Shown: positions 25,426-33,028 of the stretch, piece by piece
Layout of the letters: the number at the start of each line of letters is the position of its first letter
Numbering within the stretch: the stretch's first letter is position 1
Virus record (IMG/VR): IMGVR_UViG_3300025030_000195
Coordinates: 1 to 43,798 of that record
DNA: 43,798 bases
Strand: one strand, 5' to 3'
Origin: a virus
The notes under the pieces: generated by a model
What the model was told of the DNA's origin: nothing
What the model saw: only the letters and a program-made list of their open reading frames with translations
Database searches by the model: none
Made by a program: the position numbers and the translations under genes

Positions 25426-25431
25426 TATAAC
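25403..25431 (+). promoter_or_regulatory. rightward early promoter
   Basis: TTGCAA (25403-25408) is 17 bases from TATAAC (25426-25431). The first downstream gene is a ribbon-helix-helix regulator at 25465. The spacer is the second copy of the tandem repeat, so the promoter is probably regulated. Confidence 0.7.
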
Positions 25432-25464
25432 CACATCAAGTTGAAACAAAGAGGGGGTGATTAA

Positions 25465-25623
25465 GTGGAAGAATTGGAGTTAATAGGCATATCGGTGAAG
25501 CTGCCAGCAGACAAACACGAGCAGTTCAAAAAGGTAGCCGACGAATCAGGTATCAGCATGGCATCGTTAATCCGCAACATGATTTACACCCGGATTGACG
25601 AGCATGAGGCGAAGAAGGATTAA
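25465..25623 (+). CDS. ribbon-helix-helix DNA-binding protein
   Basis: This 52-residue protein starts with GTG. A beta strand (LELIGISVKLP) is followed by two helices (DKHEQFKKVADES, SMASLIRNMIYTRIDEHE), the MetJ/Arc fold. It is first in the rightward early operon, directly downstream of a tandem 21-bp-period repeat, so it may bind that repeat and control its own promoter. A GAGGGGG site precedes the start. Confidence 0.75.
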   Translation: MEELELIGISVKLPADKHEQFKKVADESGISMASLIRNMIYTRIDEHEAKKD

Positions 25624-25652
25624 ACTGAATTGTAATGGCAAAGGGGGGGTGT

Positions 25653-25991
25653 ATGCGGGGGATACTGTCAACAGGAGAACCACAGGACATCATCACAGCA
25701 GAAAGGCGGCTGGCGTGTAGTGTTATTTGGTCCGGCATTCTTGACATGATTTCGAACCGGCCCGCGAAGAGAAAGAAGGAAACTCCGCATGTTCATAACA
25801 ACCGTTGCGGGAGATGGGAACACAGGAAAGAAGCGGCTTATGAGTTCCTGACAGGTCAGACAGCGATAGGCCGGTATTGGTTCGAACTGGCAGGGGTGGA
25901 ACCGATGGAGGGGAAGCCATTGGAGATTAGGGAATATCTGCGGGAGAACATTGCAAGGTGCGGCATTAAGACAATCGGAGAGCCGGTATAA
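25653..25991 (+). CDS. hypothetical early protein
   Basis: This protein has about 112 residues and no recognised family. The ATG at 25653 follows a G-rich site; an ATG at 25635 lacks one. It contains TAERRLACSVIWSGILDMI, a basic segment RPAKRKKETPHVHNNRCGRW, and TAIGRYWFELAGVEPMEG. It lies in the early operon behind the ribbon-helix-helix gene. Confidence 0.6.
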   Translation: MRGILSTGEPQDIITAERRLACSVIWSGILDMISNRPAKRKKETPHVHNNRCGRWEHRKEAAYEFLTGQTAIGRYWFELAGVEPMEGKPLEIREYLRENIARCGIKTIGEPV

Positions 25992-26226
25992 AAGGGGGGG
26001 AGCATGGGACGCATACACGCTGGAAGGTTCGAAACGGCTGCAAAGGGTAGCATACATGTTGTCAGATTATCGGGAGTACACAACTCGGCAGATCGTAAAG
26101 CAAGCCGATGTGTGCGCGGTGAATACCATTGTTCAGGAATTGCGCGAGAACGGGCTTAAAATCGCTTGTCGCTGCATAACGCGGGGCGTGTATGGGTACA
26201 CTATGCAAAAGAGGGGGGTATTGTGA
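25951..26226 (+). CDS. winged-helix/HTH phage protein with a start-codon problem
   Basis: The conserved part reads DAYTLEGSKRLQRVAYML, YREYTTRQIVKQADVCAVNT and IVQELRENGLKIACRC. This is a small helix-turn-helix family common in phages that normally begins near this DAYTLEGS. In this frame the only starts are TTG at 25951 or an ATG at 26056 inside the domain. A G-rich ribosome site and ATG at 26004 lie exactly where the gene should begin but one base out of frame. Removing one G from 26006-26008 would give ATG-GAC and a normal start. Confidence 0.6.
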   Translation: MQGAALRQSESRYKRGGAWDAYTLEGSKRLQRVAYMLSDYREYTTRQIVKQADVCAVNTIVQELRENGLKIACRCITRGVYGYTMQKRGVL

Positions 26227-26297
26227 GAGAGGCAATCAGAACAATAATAGCAGGCGCGGTGTGGATTACACTTATGTACCTTGTGGTGACGGTATGA
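26223..26297 (+). CDS. 24-residue membrane peptide
   Basis: A GTG start after AAAGAGGGGGG encodes MREAIRTIIAGAVWITLM followed by YLVVTV, a single hydrophobic helix. Its start overlaps the HTH stop and its stop overlaps the next ATG, so it is coupled on both sides. The function is unknown. Such short genes are easily spurious. Confidence 0.45.
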   Translation: MREAIRTIIAGAVWITLMYLVVTV

Positions 26298-26383
26298 AAA
26301 AGGCCGATTTTAAGGATGCTATGGCCGAGGGTGCCGCGTGGCTGATTGTTTTCATCCTTTTGCTAATATTGTTCGGAAGGTAG
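26294..26383 (+). CDS. 29-residue membrane peptide
   Basis: This encodes MKKADFKDAMAEGAAWLIVF then ILLLILFGR, an amphipathic start and one transmembrane helix. It overlaps the previous small membrane gene by four bases. The function is unknown. The pair may insert in the inner membrane early in infection. Confidence 0.5.
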   Translation: MKKADFKDAMAEGAAWLIVFILLLILFGR

Positions 26384-26392
26384 GGGGAAGCA

Positions 26393-26557
26393 ATGAAATA
26401 CGAAGTGACCATTCCGTACACCTCCGGCCCCTGGTACACGGGATATGCGGAAGCGGAGAACCCAGTACATGCTATGTCGCTTGTGCTGGTGGACGCGGTA
26501 AAAGCTGGTTTTTCGGGGAAGCATAAGAAAATCAAGGTTCGGGAGGTAAAGTCATGA
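26393..26557 (+). CDS. hypothetical 54-residue protein
   Basis: It opens MKYEVTIPYTSGPWYTGYAE and has a helical middle (NPVHAMSLVLVDAVKAG) and a basic end (KHKKIKVREVKS). A GGGGGAAG site precedes the ATG, and the stop overlaps the next ATG. The family is unknown; it looks like a compact alpha/beta domain. Confidence 0.6.
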   Translation: MKYEVTIPYTSGPWYTGYAEAENPVHAMSLVLVDAVKAGFSGKHKKIKVREVKS

Positions 26558-26859
26558 AAGTTATAGGGGTAGTACAGGATGAAGTTTATATATGCCAATT
26601 AACCCACAAGGAAATAGAGAAATTTCTTAATCTTTATTACAACAAGATGGGAAAGATTAAAGTAGGTGACGACATTGATCTTGGCAAAGGCTACGACTTT
26701 CACAATGACGCAATAAATGCTTTGAAGAAAACAGAAGAGTTTATTCGCGGCAATAAACACATAATTGAAGCGATTACAAACGGGATTACTGTTGCGGCAA
26801 ACATGGAAAGCGCCAGTTACACCAACAATCACAAGGGGAGTATGTCAGATGCCAAATGA
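26554..26859 (+). CDS. hypothetical early protein
   Basis: This 101-residue protein starts in an ATGA overlap. MKVIGVVQDEVYICQLTHKE leads into a charged segment (VGDDIDLGKGYDFHNDAINAL) and a C-terminal helix with EFIRGNKHIIEAITNGI. The end overlaps the ERF gene start. No family is recognised; its position suggests early recombination support. Confidence 0.6.
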   Translation: MKVIGVVQDEVYICQLTHKEIEKFLNLYYNKMGKIKVGDDIDLGKGYDFHNDAINALKKTEEFIRGNKHIIEAITNGITVAANMESASYTNNHKGSMSDAK

Positions 26860-27574
26860 AATCGCAACAATTGAGAACAAATCAATGACACCTATGGACC
26901 TGATTGCCAAGGCGCAAGCTGCTAATGCCAGCATAGAGCAGATGCAGCAACTGTTCTCACTCCAATTGAAGTGGGAAGAAAATGAGGCAAAGAAAGCTTA
27001 TCATCAAGCCGTAGCCAACTTTAAGGCCGAGAGCATTACCATTCTTAAAGATAAGAAAGTTGGGTATACCAACAAGGACGGCACCTTTACAGGATATTCA
27101 CACGCCACTCTCGGGAACATAATTCAGCAGATAATTCCCGTTATGTCCAAACATGGATTGTCTCATTCATGGGACATAAAACAGGAAACGGATATTTCTG
27201 TTACGTGCCACTTGACACACAGTCTCGGACATTACACGTCTGTCACAATGGCGGCAGGTAAAGATGATTCAGGGAAGAAAAATCTTATACAACAGGTGGC
27301 TAGTACTGTAAGTTATTTACAAAGATACACACTCCTTTCGATTACTGGCATGGCGGCACAAGATCAAGACGATGACGGGGCCGGTGCTGGCAAAAAAGAA
27401 GAGGTCGAGCTAATCACAGAGCGTCAATATCTGGACCTGTTAGCCTTGATTTCCGAAGTTAAGGCAGACGAAGCGAAGTTTTGCACCTACTACAAGGTCA
27501 ATAATGTTGCCGAGCTTCCGGCGGCTAAATATGCCAGTGCCGTGAAAGGTCTGGAAATGAAGAGGGGGGCATGA
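26849..27574 (+). CDS. erf: ERF-family single-strand annealing protein
   Basis: This 241-residue ERF-type recombinase anneals complementary single strands. The core contains the paired motifs FKAESITILKDKKVGYTNKD, YSHATLGNIIQQIIPVMSKHGL and SHSWDI, then KDDSGKKNLIQQVASTVSYLQ and RYTLLSITGMAAQDQDDDG, which are diagnostic. I chose the ATG at 26849; an in-frame ATG at 26765 is buried in the previous gene. Neighbouring exonuclease and NinB genes form a recombination module. Confidence 0.95.
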   Translation: MPNEIATIENKSMTPMDLIAKAQAANASIEQMQQLFSLQLKWEENEAKKAYHQAVANFKAESITILKDKKVGYTNKDGTFTGYSHATLGNIIQQIIPVMSKHGLSHSWDIKQETDISVTCHLTHSLGHYTSVTMAAGKDDSGKKNLIQQVASTVSYLQRYTLLSITGMAAQDQDDDGAGAGKKEEVELITERQYLDLLALISEVKADEAKFCTYYKVNNVAELPAAKYASAVKGLEMKRGA

Positions 27575-28584
27575 TGGAAATTTCAATAGTTCCGAATGAA
27601 TTGGTGGTAGTGGCAGGACTGAATGCCGTTGACGTGTTCACAGGGAAAGATGGAGTTGAAAAGATCATTTCCGACATTGAATCAAAGGTAGCGGCGTTTG
27701 TACCGGACACTTCTACAGTTAAAGGACGTAAAGACATAGCTTCACTCGCTTACAAAGTCAGTCAATCAAAGGTTGTGCTTGACGATCTGGGAAAGGGGCT
27801 TGTTTCAGATTGGAAGGCGAAATCCGCCCTTGTTGATGTCTCTCGTAAAATAGCCAGAGATAGGCTTGACGCGCTAAGAGATAAAGCAAGATTGCCACTC
27901 ACTGAATGGGAAACTGCCGAAGAAATCCGCATTGCTGCTGAAAAGTTAGCAAAAGAGATTGAAGAGGCACACGAATCAGCATTGGCGGAACATGCATTAT
28001 GGTTACGGGCAAAAGAGATTGAGGCAAAAGAGGCCGAACTTGCAAAAATCGAAGAAGAACGAATAGCGAAAGAACAGGCGGAACTTGATGCAAAACTGGC
28101 GAAGGAAGAAGCAGAAAAGGCGGAAGCCGCCCGTATTGCCAATGAAGAACGTATCCGCAAAGAGGCCGCAGAAAAAGCACAAAAAGAGGAAGCGGAACGA
28201 GCTGCAGCTTTGATAGCCGAAGCCGAGCGGAAGGAACGGGAAGCTAAAGAAGCTCTTGAAAAGGCAGAACGTGACCGGATTTATGCCGAAGAGAAAGCCA
28301 AGGCAGAAAAAGCCGCTGCCGTTGCAGCCGCAGAGGAACGGGCAAGAATTGAGGCGGCAAGAATTGAATCAGAACGTAAAGCCAAGGAAGCCTCCGAGGC
28401 CGCTAAAATACGGGCAGAGAAAGCCGAAGCTGAGCGGAAGGCGGCAGATGTTGAGCATCGAAGGTCCATCAACAAAGAAATAGTATCAGGGCTGATCGTC
28501 GCTGGCATATCTGAAAAACAAGCACAACTTGTGATTACTGCTATTGTCGGGGGGATGATTAAACATGTCAGAATCAACTACTAA
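27571..28584 (+). CDS. long coiled-coil recombination-module protein
   Basis: This 337-residue protein begins with a domain containing GRKDIASLAYKVSQSKVVLDD and RDRLDALRDKARLPLTEWE. A continuous Ala/Glu/Lys coiled coil spans residues about 110-290, and a small C-terminal helical domain follows (INKEIVSGLIVAGISEKQAQ). Similar coil-containing proteins lie next to phage ERF/exonuclease genes; the role is unknown and may be structural. It overlaps the exonuclease start by 20 bases. Confidence 0.8.
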   Translation: MMEISIVPNELVVVAGLNAVDVFTGKDGVEKIISDIESKVAAFVPDTSTVKGRKDIASLAYKVSQSKVVLDDLGKGLVSDWKAKSALVDVSRKIARDRLDALRDKARLPLTEWETAEEIRIAAEKLAKEIEEAHESALAEHALWLRAKEIEAKEAELAKIEEERIAKEQAELDAKLAKEEAEKAEAARIANEERIRKEAAEKAQKEEAERAAALIAEAERKEREAKEALEKAERDRIYAEEKAKAEKAAAVAAAEERARIEAARIESERKAKEASEAAKIRAEKAEAERKAADVEHRRSINKEIVSGLIVAGISEKQAQLVITAIVGGMIKHVRINY

Positions 28585-29215
28585 CTACCCATGCGGCAAA
28601 ATATACGATGATGTTGAACAGGGGACGGAGGCATGGCTTAAACTTCGGTGCGGATGTATCACCGGCTCCAAGATTACAGAAGTTATGCAAGAAAAAAAGG
28701 GGGCTGGTTACGCCAATTATTTAGCTCAATTATGTTGTGAACGGCTCACTGGTTGTGTGACAGAGACTTACAAAAACGCTTACATGGATAGGGGTAATGA
28801 AGACGAGCCAGCGGCAAGGGACTGTTATTCATTCATAACTGGAAATGATGTTCAGCAAGTATCTTTTATCAAGCATCCATCAATTGAATGTTTCGGCGTG
28901 TCTCCTGATGGGTTGATCGGCAATGACGGCATGGTAGAAATTAAGCGTAAAATACCGGCTATCCATATCGACTACATTTTCAAAAACAGAATACCCCCTG
29001 AATATGTAAAGCAAATGACCGCTCAACTTGCATGTTCCGGCAGAGAGTGGAATGAGTTTGTTTCATACTGTCCAGAATTGCCGGAGAATATGCAACTCTT
29101 TATCTGCCGTATGCACCGTGACAATGATGCAATAGCTGAAATGGAGAAGCGAGTGATTGAATTTGATTCCGCTGTTGAAAAGATGATTTCCGAGCTAAGG
29201 GCTATCCGGCCATGA
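28565..29215 (+). CDS. YqaJ/lambda-exo-type exonuclease
   Basis: This 216-residue enzyme probably degrades one DNA strand to load the annealing protein. Family motifs are EQGTEAWLKLRCGCITGSKI, MDRGNEDEPAARDCY, FGVSPDGLIGNDGMVEIKRK with the D...ExK catalytic set, and YVKQMTAQLACSGREW. Its partner is the ERF protein upstream. It overlaps NinB by four bases. Confidence 0.93.
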   Translation: MSESTTNYPCGKIYDDVEQGTEAWLKLRCGCITGSKITEVMQEKKGAGYANYLAQLCCERLTGCVTETYKNAYMDRGNEDEPAARDCYSFITGNDVQQVSFIKHPSIECFGVSPDGLIGNDGMVEIKRKIPAIHIDYIFKNRIPPEYVKQMTAQLACSGREWNEFVSYCPELPENMQLFICRMHRDNDAIAEMEKRVIEFDSAVEKMISELRAIRP

Positions 29216-29670
29216 GCCAGAAAATAATCCTAATTTCGCAGGAGCATAAAAACAGGGCCATTGCAATTATCGAAGGGTTGCCACTGACTCCGGTGTCTGA
29301 AATCATCATCCGTGAACACAAGAAGAACCGTTCAATTGATCAAAATTCATTGCTCTGGCAATGGCTTACGATCATCGCCAACGAGCTTGGAACCTCCAAG
29401 GAAGAGCAACATGAGTTTTTCAAGGATAAGTTTCTCGTCAATATTTACCAGCGTGACAATCCAGACTATGCCGAGATGGTGCAAACACTCCGCGAAGTTT
29501 GGAAACATGGGATGAGAGACGAAGCACTGTCACTCAGAAAAAGGATTGTAGCCTTGACTTCTACCACAACAGCCACAGTAAGCCAGATGCAGGAATATCT
29601 TGAGAACATAGAGAGAAATGCGGCTGAACTTGCCATAAAGCTCCCGTTTCCTGAAGAGTTTGAGAGATAA
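29212..29670 (+). CDS. ninB: NinB-family recombination mediator
   Basis: This 152-residue protein matches lambda NinB (Orf), which helps load recombinases on single-stranded DNA. The pattern REHKKNRSIDQNSLLWQWLT, then ELGTSKEEQHEFFKDKFL, and the C-terminal LTSTTTATVSQMQEYLENIE is characteristic. It ends the exonuclease-annealase operon. Its stop overlaps a box of an intergenic hairpin element. Confidence 0.93.
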   Translation: MSQKIILISQEHKNRAIAIIEGLPLTPVSEIIIREHKKNRSIDQNSLLWQWLTIIANELGTSKEEQHEFFKDKFLVNIYQRDNPDYAEMVQTLREVWKHGMRDEALSLRKRIVALTSTTTATVSQMQEYLENIERNAAELAIKLPFPEEFER

Positions 29671-29715
29671 CGGCTTGAAGGTCAGCGGGTTCTCTGCTGC
29701 ACCCGATGGTTATAT
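29665..29715. other. TAAC...GTTA hairpin element 1
   Basis: AGATAAC (29665-29671, overlapping the NinB stop) faces GTTATAT (29709-29715). Between them are short competing stems (CAGC/GCTG, GGGT/ACCC). The right-hand box is the exact reverse complement of ATATAAC at 30163, which follows the next two genes. Confidence 0.5.
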
Positions 29716-29731
29716 TTAGTAAGGAGGGTTT

Positions 29732-29920
29732 ATGAACGTAAAACAGTTAATAGTTCGATTATTGGAATACGAAAATGATGCTGAAGTTTGTGTTCAACTC
29801 GGATGCTTTCAACTTGGAAACGGTGAAGACCAAGAACCTGTTAGAGAAATAAATGTTGATAACTCAGGCCGCGTTTTGCTTGAGTGTGACTATACATTAG
29901 GAAGGAATATTTTCCCATGA
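29732..29920 (+). CDS. hypothetical 62-residue protein
   Basis: It opens MNVKQLIVRLLEYENDAEVC and has a predicted small alpha/beta fold, ending in ECDYTLGRNIFP. Proteins starting with this kind of LIxxLLEyxxDAEV pattern are frequent in phage and bacterial small genes. The function is unknown. An AAGGAGG site precedes it. It is first in a two-gene segment bracketed by matching boxes. Confidence 0.6.
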   Translation: MNVKQLIVRLLEYENDAEVCVQLGCFQLGNGEDQEPVREINVDNSGRVLLECDYTLGRNIFP

Positions 29921-30168
29921 CATTTGAACAATGGTGCGACAACAACAAGGAAATTTGTGGCGCAACGGTGAATTATCATTGGATTAAAGCGGCTTTTATT
30001 GCTGGCGTGGAATCTCAAAAACACAGAACAATTAGTATCGAATGCTACGTCACGGGATGCAAGCACTGTCACGAAGATTTGTACTGCAAAAATCCACATT
30101 GCATGAGTATTCAGATTTGTGATTTAGGTGTTCCTCAATGCGAAGGATACAAAAATTCAGAAATATAA
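29917..30168 (+). CDS. hypothetical Cys-rich protein
   Basis: This 83-residue protein starts in an ATGA overlap. The first half (MTFEQWCDNNKEICGATVNY, HWIKAAFIAGVES) is helical. The second half carries a Cys/His cluster (CYVTGCKHCHEDLYCKNPHC) that likely binds zinc. Its stop codon overlaps hairpin element 2. The family is unknown. Confidence 0.6.
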   Translation: MTFEQWCDNNKEICGATVNYHWIKAAFIAGVESQKHRTISIECYVTGCKHCHEDLYCKNPHCMSIQICDLGVPQCEGYKNSEI

Positions 30169-30209
30169 CAAAGAGGTCAAAGGCTCGTCCGTTGTACCGG
30201 GAGTTAAAC
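30163..30209. other. TAAC...GTTA hairpin element 2
   Basis: ATATAAC (30163-30169) and GTTAAAC (30203-30209) flank a bulged stem: CTC-[GT]-CCG pairs with CGG-GAG around TTGTAC. The left box matches perfectly, as reverse complement, the right box of element 1. Confidence 0.5.
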
Positions 30210-30228
30210 TGCAATCAAAGGAGCGGAT

Positions 30229-30738
30229 ATGTTTTACATCGGAGTGGACCCAGGCAACGACGGCGGGATATGCCTGATAGATGGCGACGGCAGGGCGCTG
30301 GAATACGAGCGGATGCCGGATGTGATACGAATAGCCCTGTTTTTCGGCAATGCGGTGCGGATGGCTGATGGTGGGTTGATCTGCATATTTGAGGAGCATA
30401 AGGGCGGCAAAGCGGGTGTATCAAACGCAAACGCTCACAAGTCGGCAGGGCGGTATTTAGGTATATTCCAGATGATCTGCGCTATCCACGGTATCAAGCT
30501 GGTTTGCGTAACTCCGCAAGAGTGGAAAGGGCATTTCGGGCTGATTAACCGCGTCAAGAAGGGCGGATATAAACCAACGGACAAACAAAAACGGGAGGCG
30601 GCGAAGGCGGCAAGTATCGACCTTTGCAAGATGCTCTTTCCCTGTGTCAATTTGTTGGCTACCCCACGATGTACGACCGAGCATGATGGAATTGCGGAAT
30701 GTCTACTGGTGGCAGAATTTGGCAGGCGTAACGTCTAA
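30229..30738 (+). CDS. RuvC-like Holliday junction resolvase
   Basis: This 169-residue RNase H-fold nuclease cuts recombination or replication junctions. Asp7 in FYIGVDPGNDGGI, Glu55/56 in ICIFEEHKGG and the C-terminal EHDGIAECLLVAEF supply the acidic residues. A conserved VTPQEWKGHFGL segment lies between. The start follows AAAGGAGCGG. It complements the ERF/YqaJ/NinB set. Confidence 0.9.
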   Translation: MFYIGVDPGNDGGICLIDGDGRALEYERMPDVIRIALFFGNAVRMADGGLICIFEEHKGGKAGVSNANAHKSAGRYLGIFQMICAIHGIKLVCVTPQEWKGHFGLINRVKKGGYKPTDKQKREAAKAASIDLCKMLFPCVNLLATPRCTTEHDGIAECLLVAEFGRRNV

Positions 30739-30743
30739 TATGA

Positions 30744-30792
30744 ATGGTACAATGGAGTAGGTTTTAAAAACAGTTTAAAAGAGGTGTACCAT
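30744..30792 (+). promoter_or_regulatory. inverted repeat covering a start codon
   Basis: ATGGTACA (30744-30751) is perfectly complementary to TGTACCAT (30785-30792). The second arm includes the first two bases of the ATG at 30791. Pairing in RNA would hide the start and bring the ribosome site into a loop. It could instead be a DNA operator. Confidence 0.5.
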
Positions 30793-31618
30793 GACGCAAG
30801 AACCTTTATTCGATAACATCTTAGATTATCCCTCCGGCCTTTACAGGTTGTATCTCACAGCTATTGAGAATGGCAAAGGGGTGCTTGATGTTGACACGGT
30901 GAAGGGTTGTACCCTTGGCATGGAGGCTTACCCTTGTGGCGGCTGTTACGGTGAATGCTACGCTTATAAAACAGCTAGAAGGTACGGGCTTGATTTTACT
31001 CAATCGGTGCCTAGAAAGCTTTTCCGATCAAACAAAACCGATGTTTTCATCACCGTTAAAAACCATAAAGCAAGCTGGTATCGTGTCGGTACGGCGGGTG
31101 ATCCTTGCCACGATTGGAACAACACCATAGAGGTACTTGAGTTCCTACAAAAGACGGGGAAAACTCCGGTTATTATTACCAAGCACTGGATACCGCTTAC
31201 TGACGATCAGCTTATACGTTTATCCGACCTCCGAGCGGTCATTAACACTTCTGTAAGCGCATTGGATACCGAAGACGAACTAAACCACAGGATAGAGCAA
31301 ATTGGCCGGATTAAGTACGCTGGAATGAAAAGCGTTACTAGGGTTGTTACCTGCGATTTTGGTAACTCTCAATGGGCAAAGGAGCGCAAAGAAGTACAAG
31401 ATTATCTGCTATCTTTTGCACACGTTATATACAATCCATTGAGGGCGTCAAAATCTAATATTTATGTACAAAGGGGGGATATCTTATTAACTAGAAAAGA
31501 TGAATCTATTGGCGGGGGGAAGTACGTTTCTTTACATTGTGATAGTGTCTATTTAGGCACTTGCGGCGATTGCCCAGATCAATGCGGCGTCGATCATGCA
31601 AAAAAGGGAGGCTGTTAA
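30791..31618 (+). CDS. radical-SAM-like protein with two Cys clusters
   Basis: This 275-residue protein has an N-terminal cluster GCTLGMEAYPCGGCYGECYA and a C-terminal cluster GTCGDCPDQCG. The middle reads like a TIM barrel (PVIITKHWIPLTDDQLIRL, INTSVSALDTEDELNHRI, SVTRVVTCDF). It resembles the Gp37/Gp68 (DUF5131) radical-SAM-related phage proteins. The Cys spacing (Cx2Cx3C) differs from the canonical Cx3Cx2C, so iron-sulphur radical chemistry is inference. It ends two bases before the GNAT-methyltransferase gene, which suggests they act together. Confidence 0.7.
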   Translation: MTQEPLFDNILDYPSGLYRLYLTAIENGKGVLDVDTVKGCTLGMEAYPCGGCYGECYAYKTARRYGLDFTQSVPRKLFRSNKTDVFITVKNHKASWYRVGTAGDPCHDWNNTIEVLEFLQKTGKTPVIITKHWIPLTDDQLIRLSDLRAVINTSVSALDTEDELNHRIEQIGRIKYAGMKSVTRVVTCDFGNSQWAKERKEVQDYLLSFAHVIYNPLRASKSNIYVQRGDILLTRKDESIGGGKYVSLHCDSVYLGTCGDCPDQCGVDHAKKGGC

Positions 31619-31619
31619 A

Positions 31620-33008
31620 ATGATGCAAGAAGCTCTATTCAAACAGAAGATTGAGTATGTTTATGTGCCTACAGTTATCGGTTCGGGTTACGAGCAAATT
31701 GTAGCAGAACTGGCTATCAATGATGGGATAGCATACAGGGCCGCAAGAAAAAACATGCAGATACATTCTGCGATAGTCCTGAAAATTGATGATGAAGTGT
31801 GTGGTTTTTTCACCTTCCAGAACAATGAGATTTGTAAAGAGTTCTGTTTGCTCCAATCGACAATCAGACCAGACAAATTCGACTTCACTATTTACGGAAA
31901 CATGGTTCAAGCGATTATCGACCAGAACGTTAATTCATATCCGATGATTATTACAACCGATCCCAAAAGCAAATTTGAAACACCAAAGTTTTTCAAAAGC
32001 CTAGGATTCAAAACATACCTTACCATGTCCGGTTATGAGTACATGGTTTATGGTGATGAAAAGGATGTGCATTTCAAGCTTCTTGCTCACATAACAATGA
32101 CAAACGTTTGGAACTCGCTTAAAGGGGATTGGCTACGGCTCAAGAAAGAATGGAATGCCAAGATTGAAGCCGCTGGTGAAAAGTATGGGATACCTAATCC
32201 TAAATTTGCCTCCCGTGAAGGTTGCTGGCAGGGTGAAAGCGGGTTTTCTAATGTGGTACTTTCGACTCGTACCATAGAAGGTGGGGAGATAAAGACAGAC
32301 AAAGCCAAGTCGCATAATGGTAACGCTTCAGTGCTCGATCCGGTAGCGTGTGAGTGCATCCTACGGTTTTTCATGCCGACCAACGGTAAGCGCGTTTATA
32401 ACCCTTTTGGTGGAGGTGTTCAGATGGGTTTTGTTGCTGGCTCATATGGTTATGAGTATATTTCCAGCGAGATACGGCAAAACCAGTGTGACACCAATAA
32501 CGCCATATGCCAGGATTTAAACAGTGCCACTTGGATAAAAAGTGATAGCTCAACATATTTACCTGACAACAAAGTTGATATGGTTTTTAGTTGTCCTCCG
32601 TATTACAGAGTTGAAAAATACATCGACTATGATGGCAAGTCACCGGATGGAGAAATCAACTCTATCGACACATACGAAGGTTTCAGGGATACGCTTTTTG
32701 CTGGTTATAAAAAAGCTATCGAGGCATTAAATGACAACTGTTTTTTTATTGTAATGACTGGCGACAGTCGAGACAAAAACGGCTCATACCATTGCCATGA
32801 ATCAGAAACAGAGATTTTCTTCAAAGAGCAGGGGTTATCTGTTTACAATAAAATAATATACCTTGAATGTGAGTTTACGCGACTTGCACAAGCAAAGAAA
32901 ACGCTTAATTATCGCAAATTTCCAAAGCGTGAGCAGAAAATCATAGTCGCTTACAAGGGTGATCCTACTGTTATCAAAGACCTGTTTCCACCGACAGGCA
33001 GACTGTAA
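31620..33008 (+). CDS. GNAT-like domain fused to DNA methyltransferase
   Basis: This 462-residue protein has two parts. Residues about 1-150 look like a GNAT acyltransferase core (AIVLKIDDEVCGFFTFQNN, a divergent cofactor loop YGNMVQAI, and FFKSLGFKTYLTMSGYEYMV). Residues about 230-455 are an amino-methyltransferase: VYNPFGGGVQMGFVAG for SAM and VDMVFSCPPYYRVEKYIDY as motif IV (SCPPYY in place of D/SPPY). The methyltransferase target would be an exocyclic amino group in DNA. Coupling with the upstream radical-SAM-like gene suggests a hypermodification system; phage Mu Mom is a GNAT-like precedent. Confidence 0.75.
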   Translation: MMQEALFKQKIEYVYVPTVIGSGYEQIVAELAINDGIAYRAARKNMQIHSAIVLKIDDEVCGFFTFQNNEICKEFCLLQSTIRPDKFDFTIYGNMVQAIIDQNVNSYPMIITTDPKSKFETPKFFKSLGFKTYLTMSGYEYMVYGDEKDVHFKLLAHITMTNVWNSLKGDWLRLKKEWNAKIEAAGEKYGIPNPKFASREGCWQGESGFSNVVLSTRTIEGGEIKTDKAKSHNGNASVLDPVACECILRFFMPTNGKRVYNPFGGGVQMGFVAGSYGYEYISSEIRQNQCDTNNAICQDLNSATWIKSDSSTYLPDNKVDMVFSCPPYYRVEKYIDYDGKSPDGEINSIDTYEGFRDTLFAGYKKAIEALNDNCFFIVMTGDSRDKNGSYHCHESETEIFFKEQGLSVYNKIIYLECEFTRLAQAKKTLNYRKFPKREQKIIVAYKGDPTVIKDLFPPTGRL

Positions 33009-33028
33009 TTTAATCAAATGGAGGCAGC

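Noticed and set aside
27762-28577. Long Ser/Ala-rich frames on the minus strand opposite the coiled-coil gene
   Set aside because: They are mirror images of the Glu/Ala/Lys codon repeats and have no family features.
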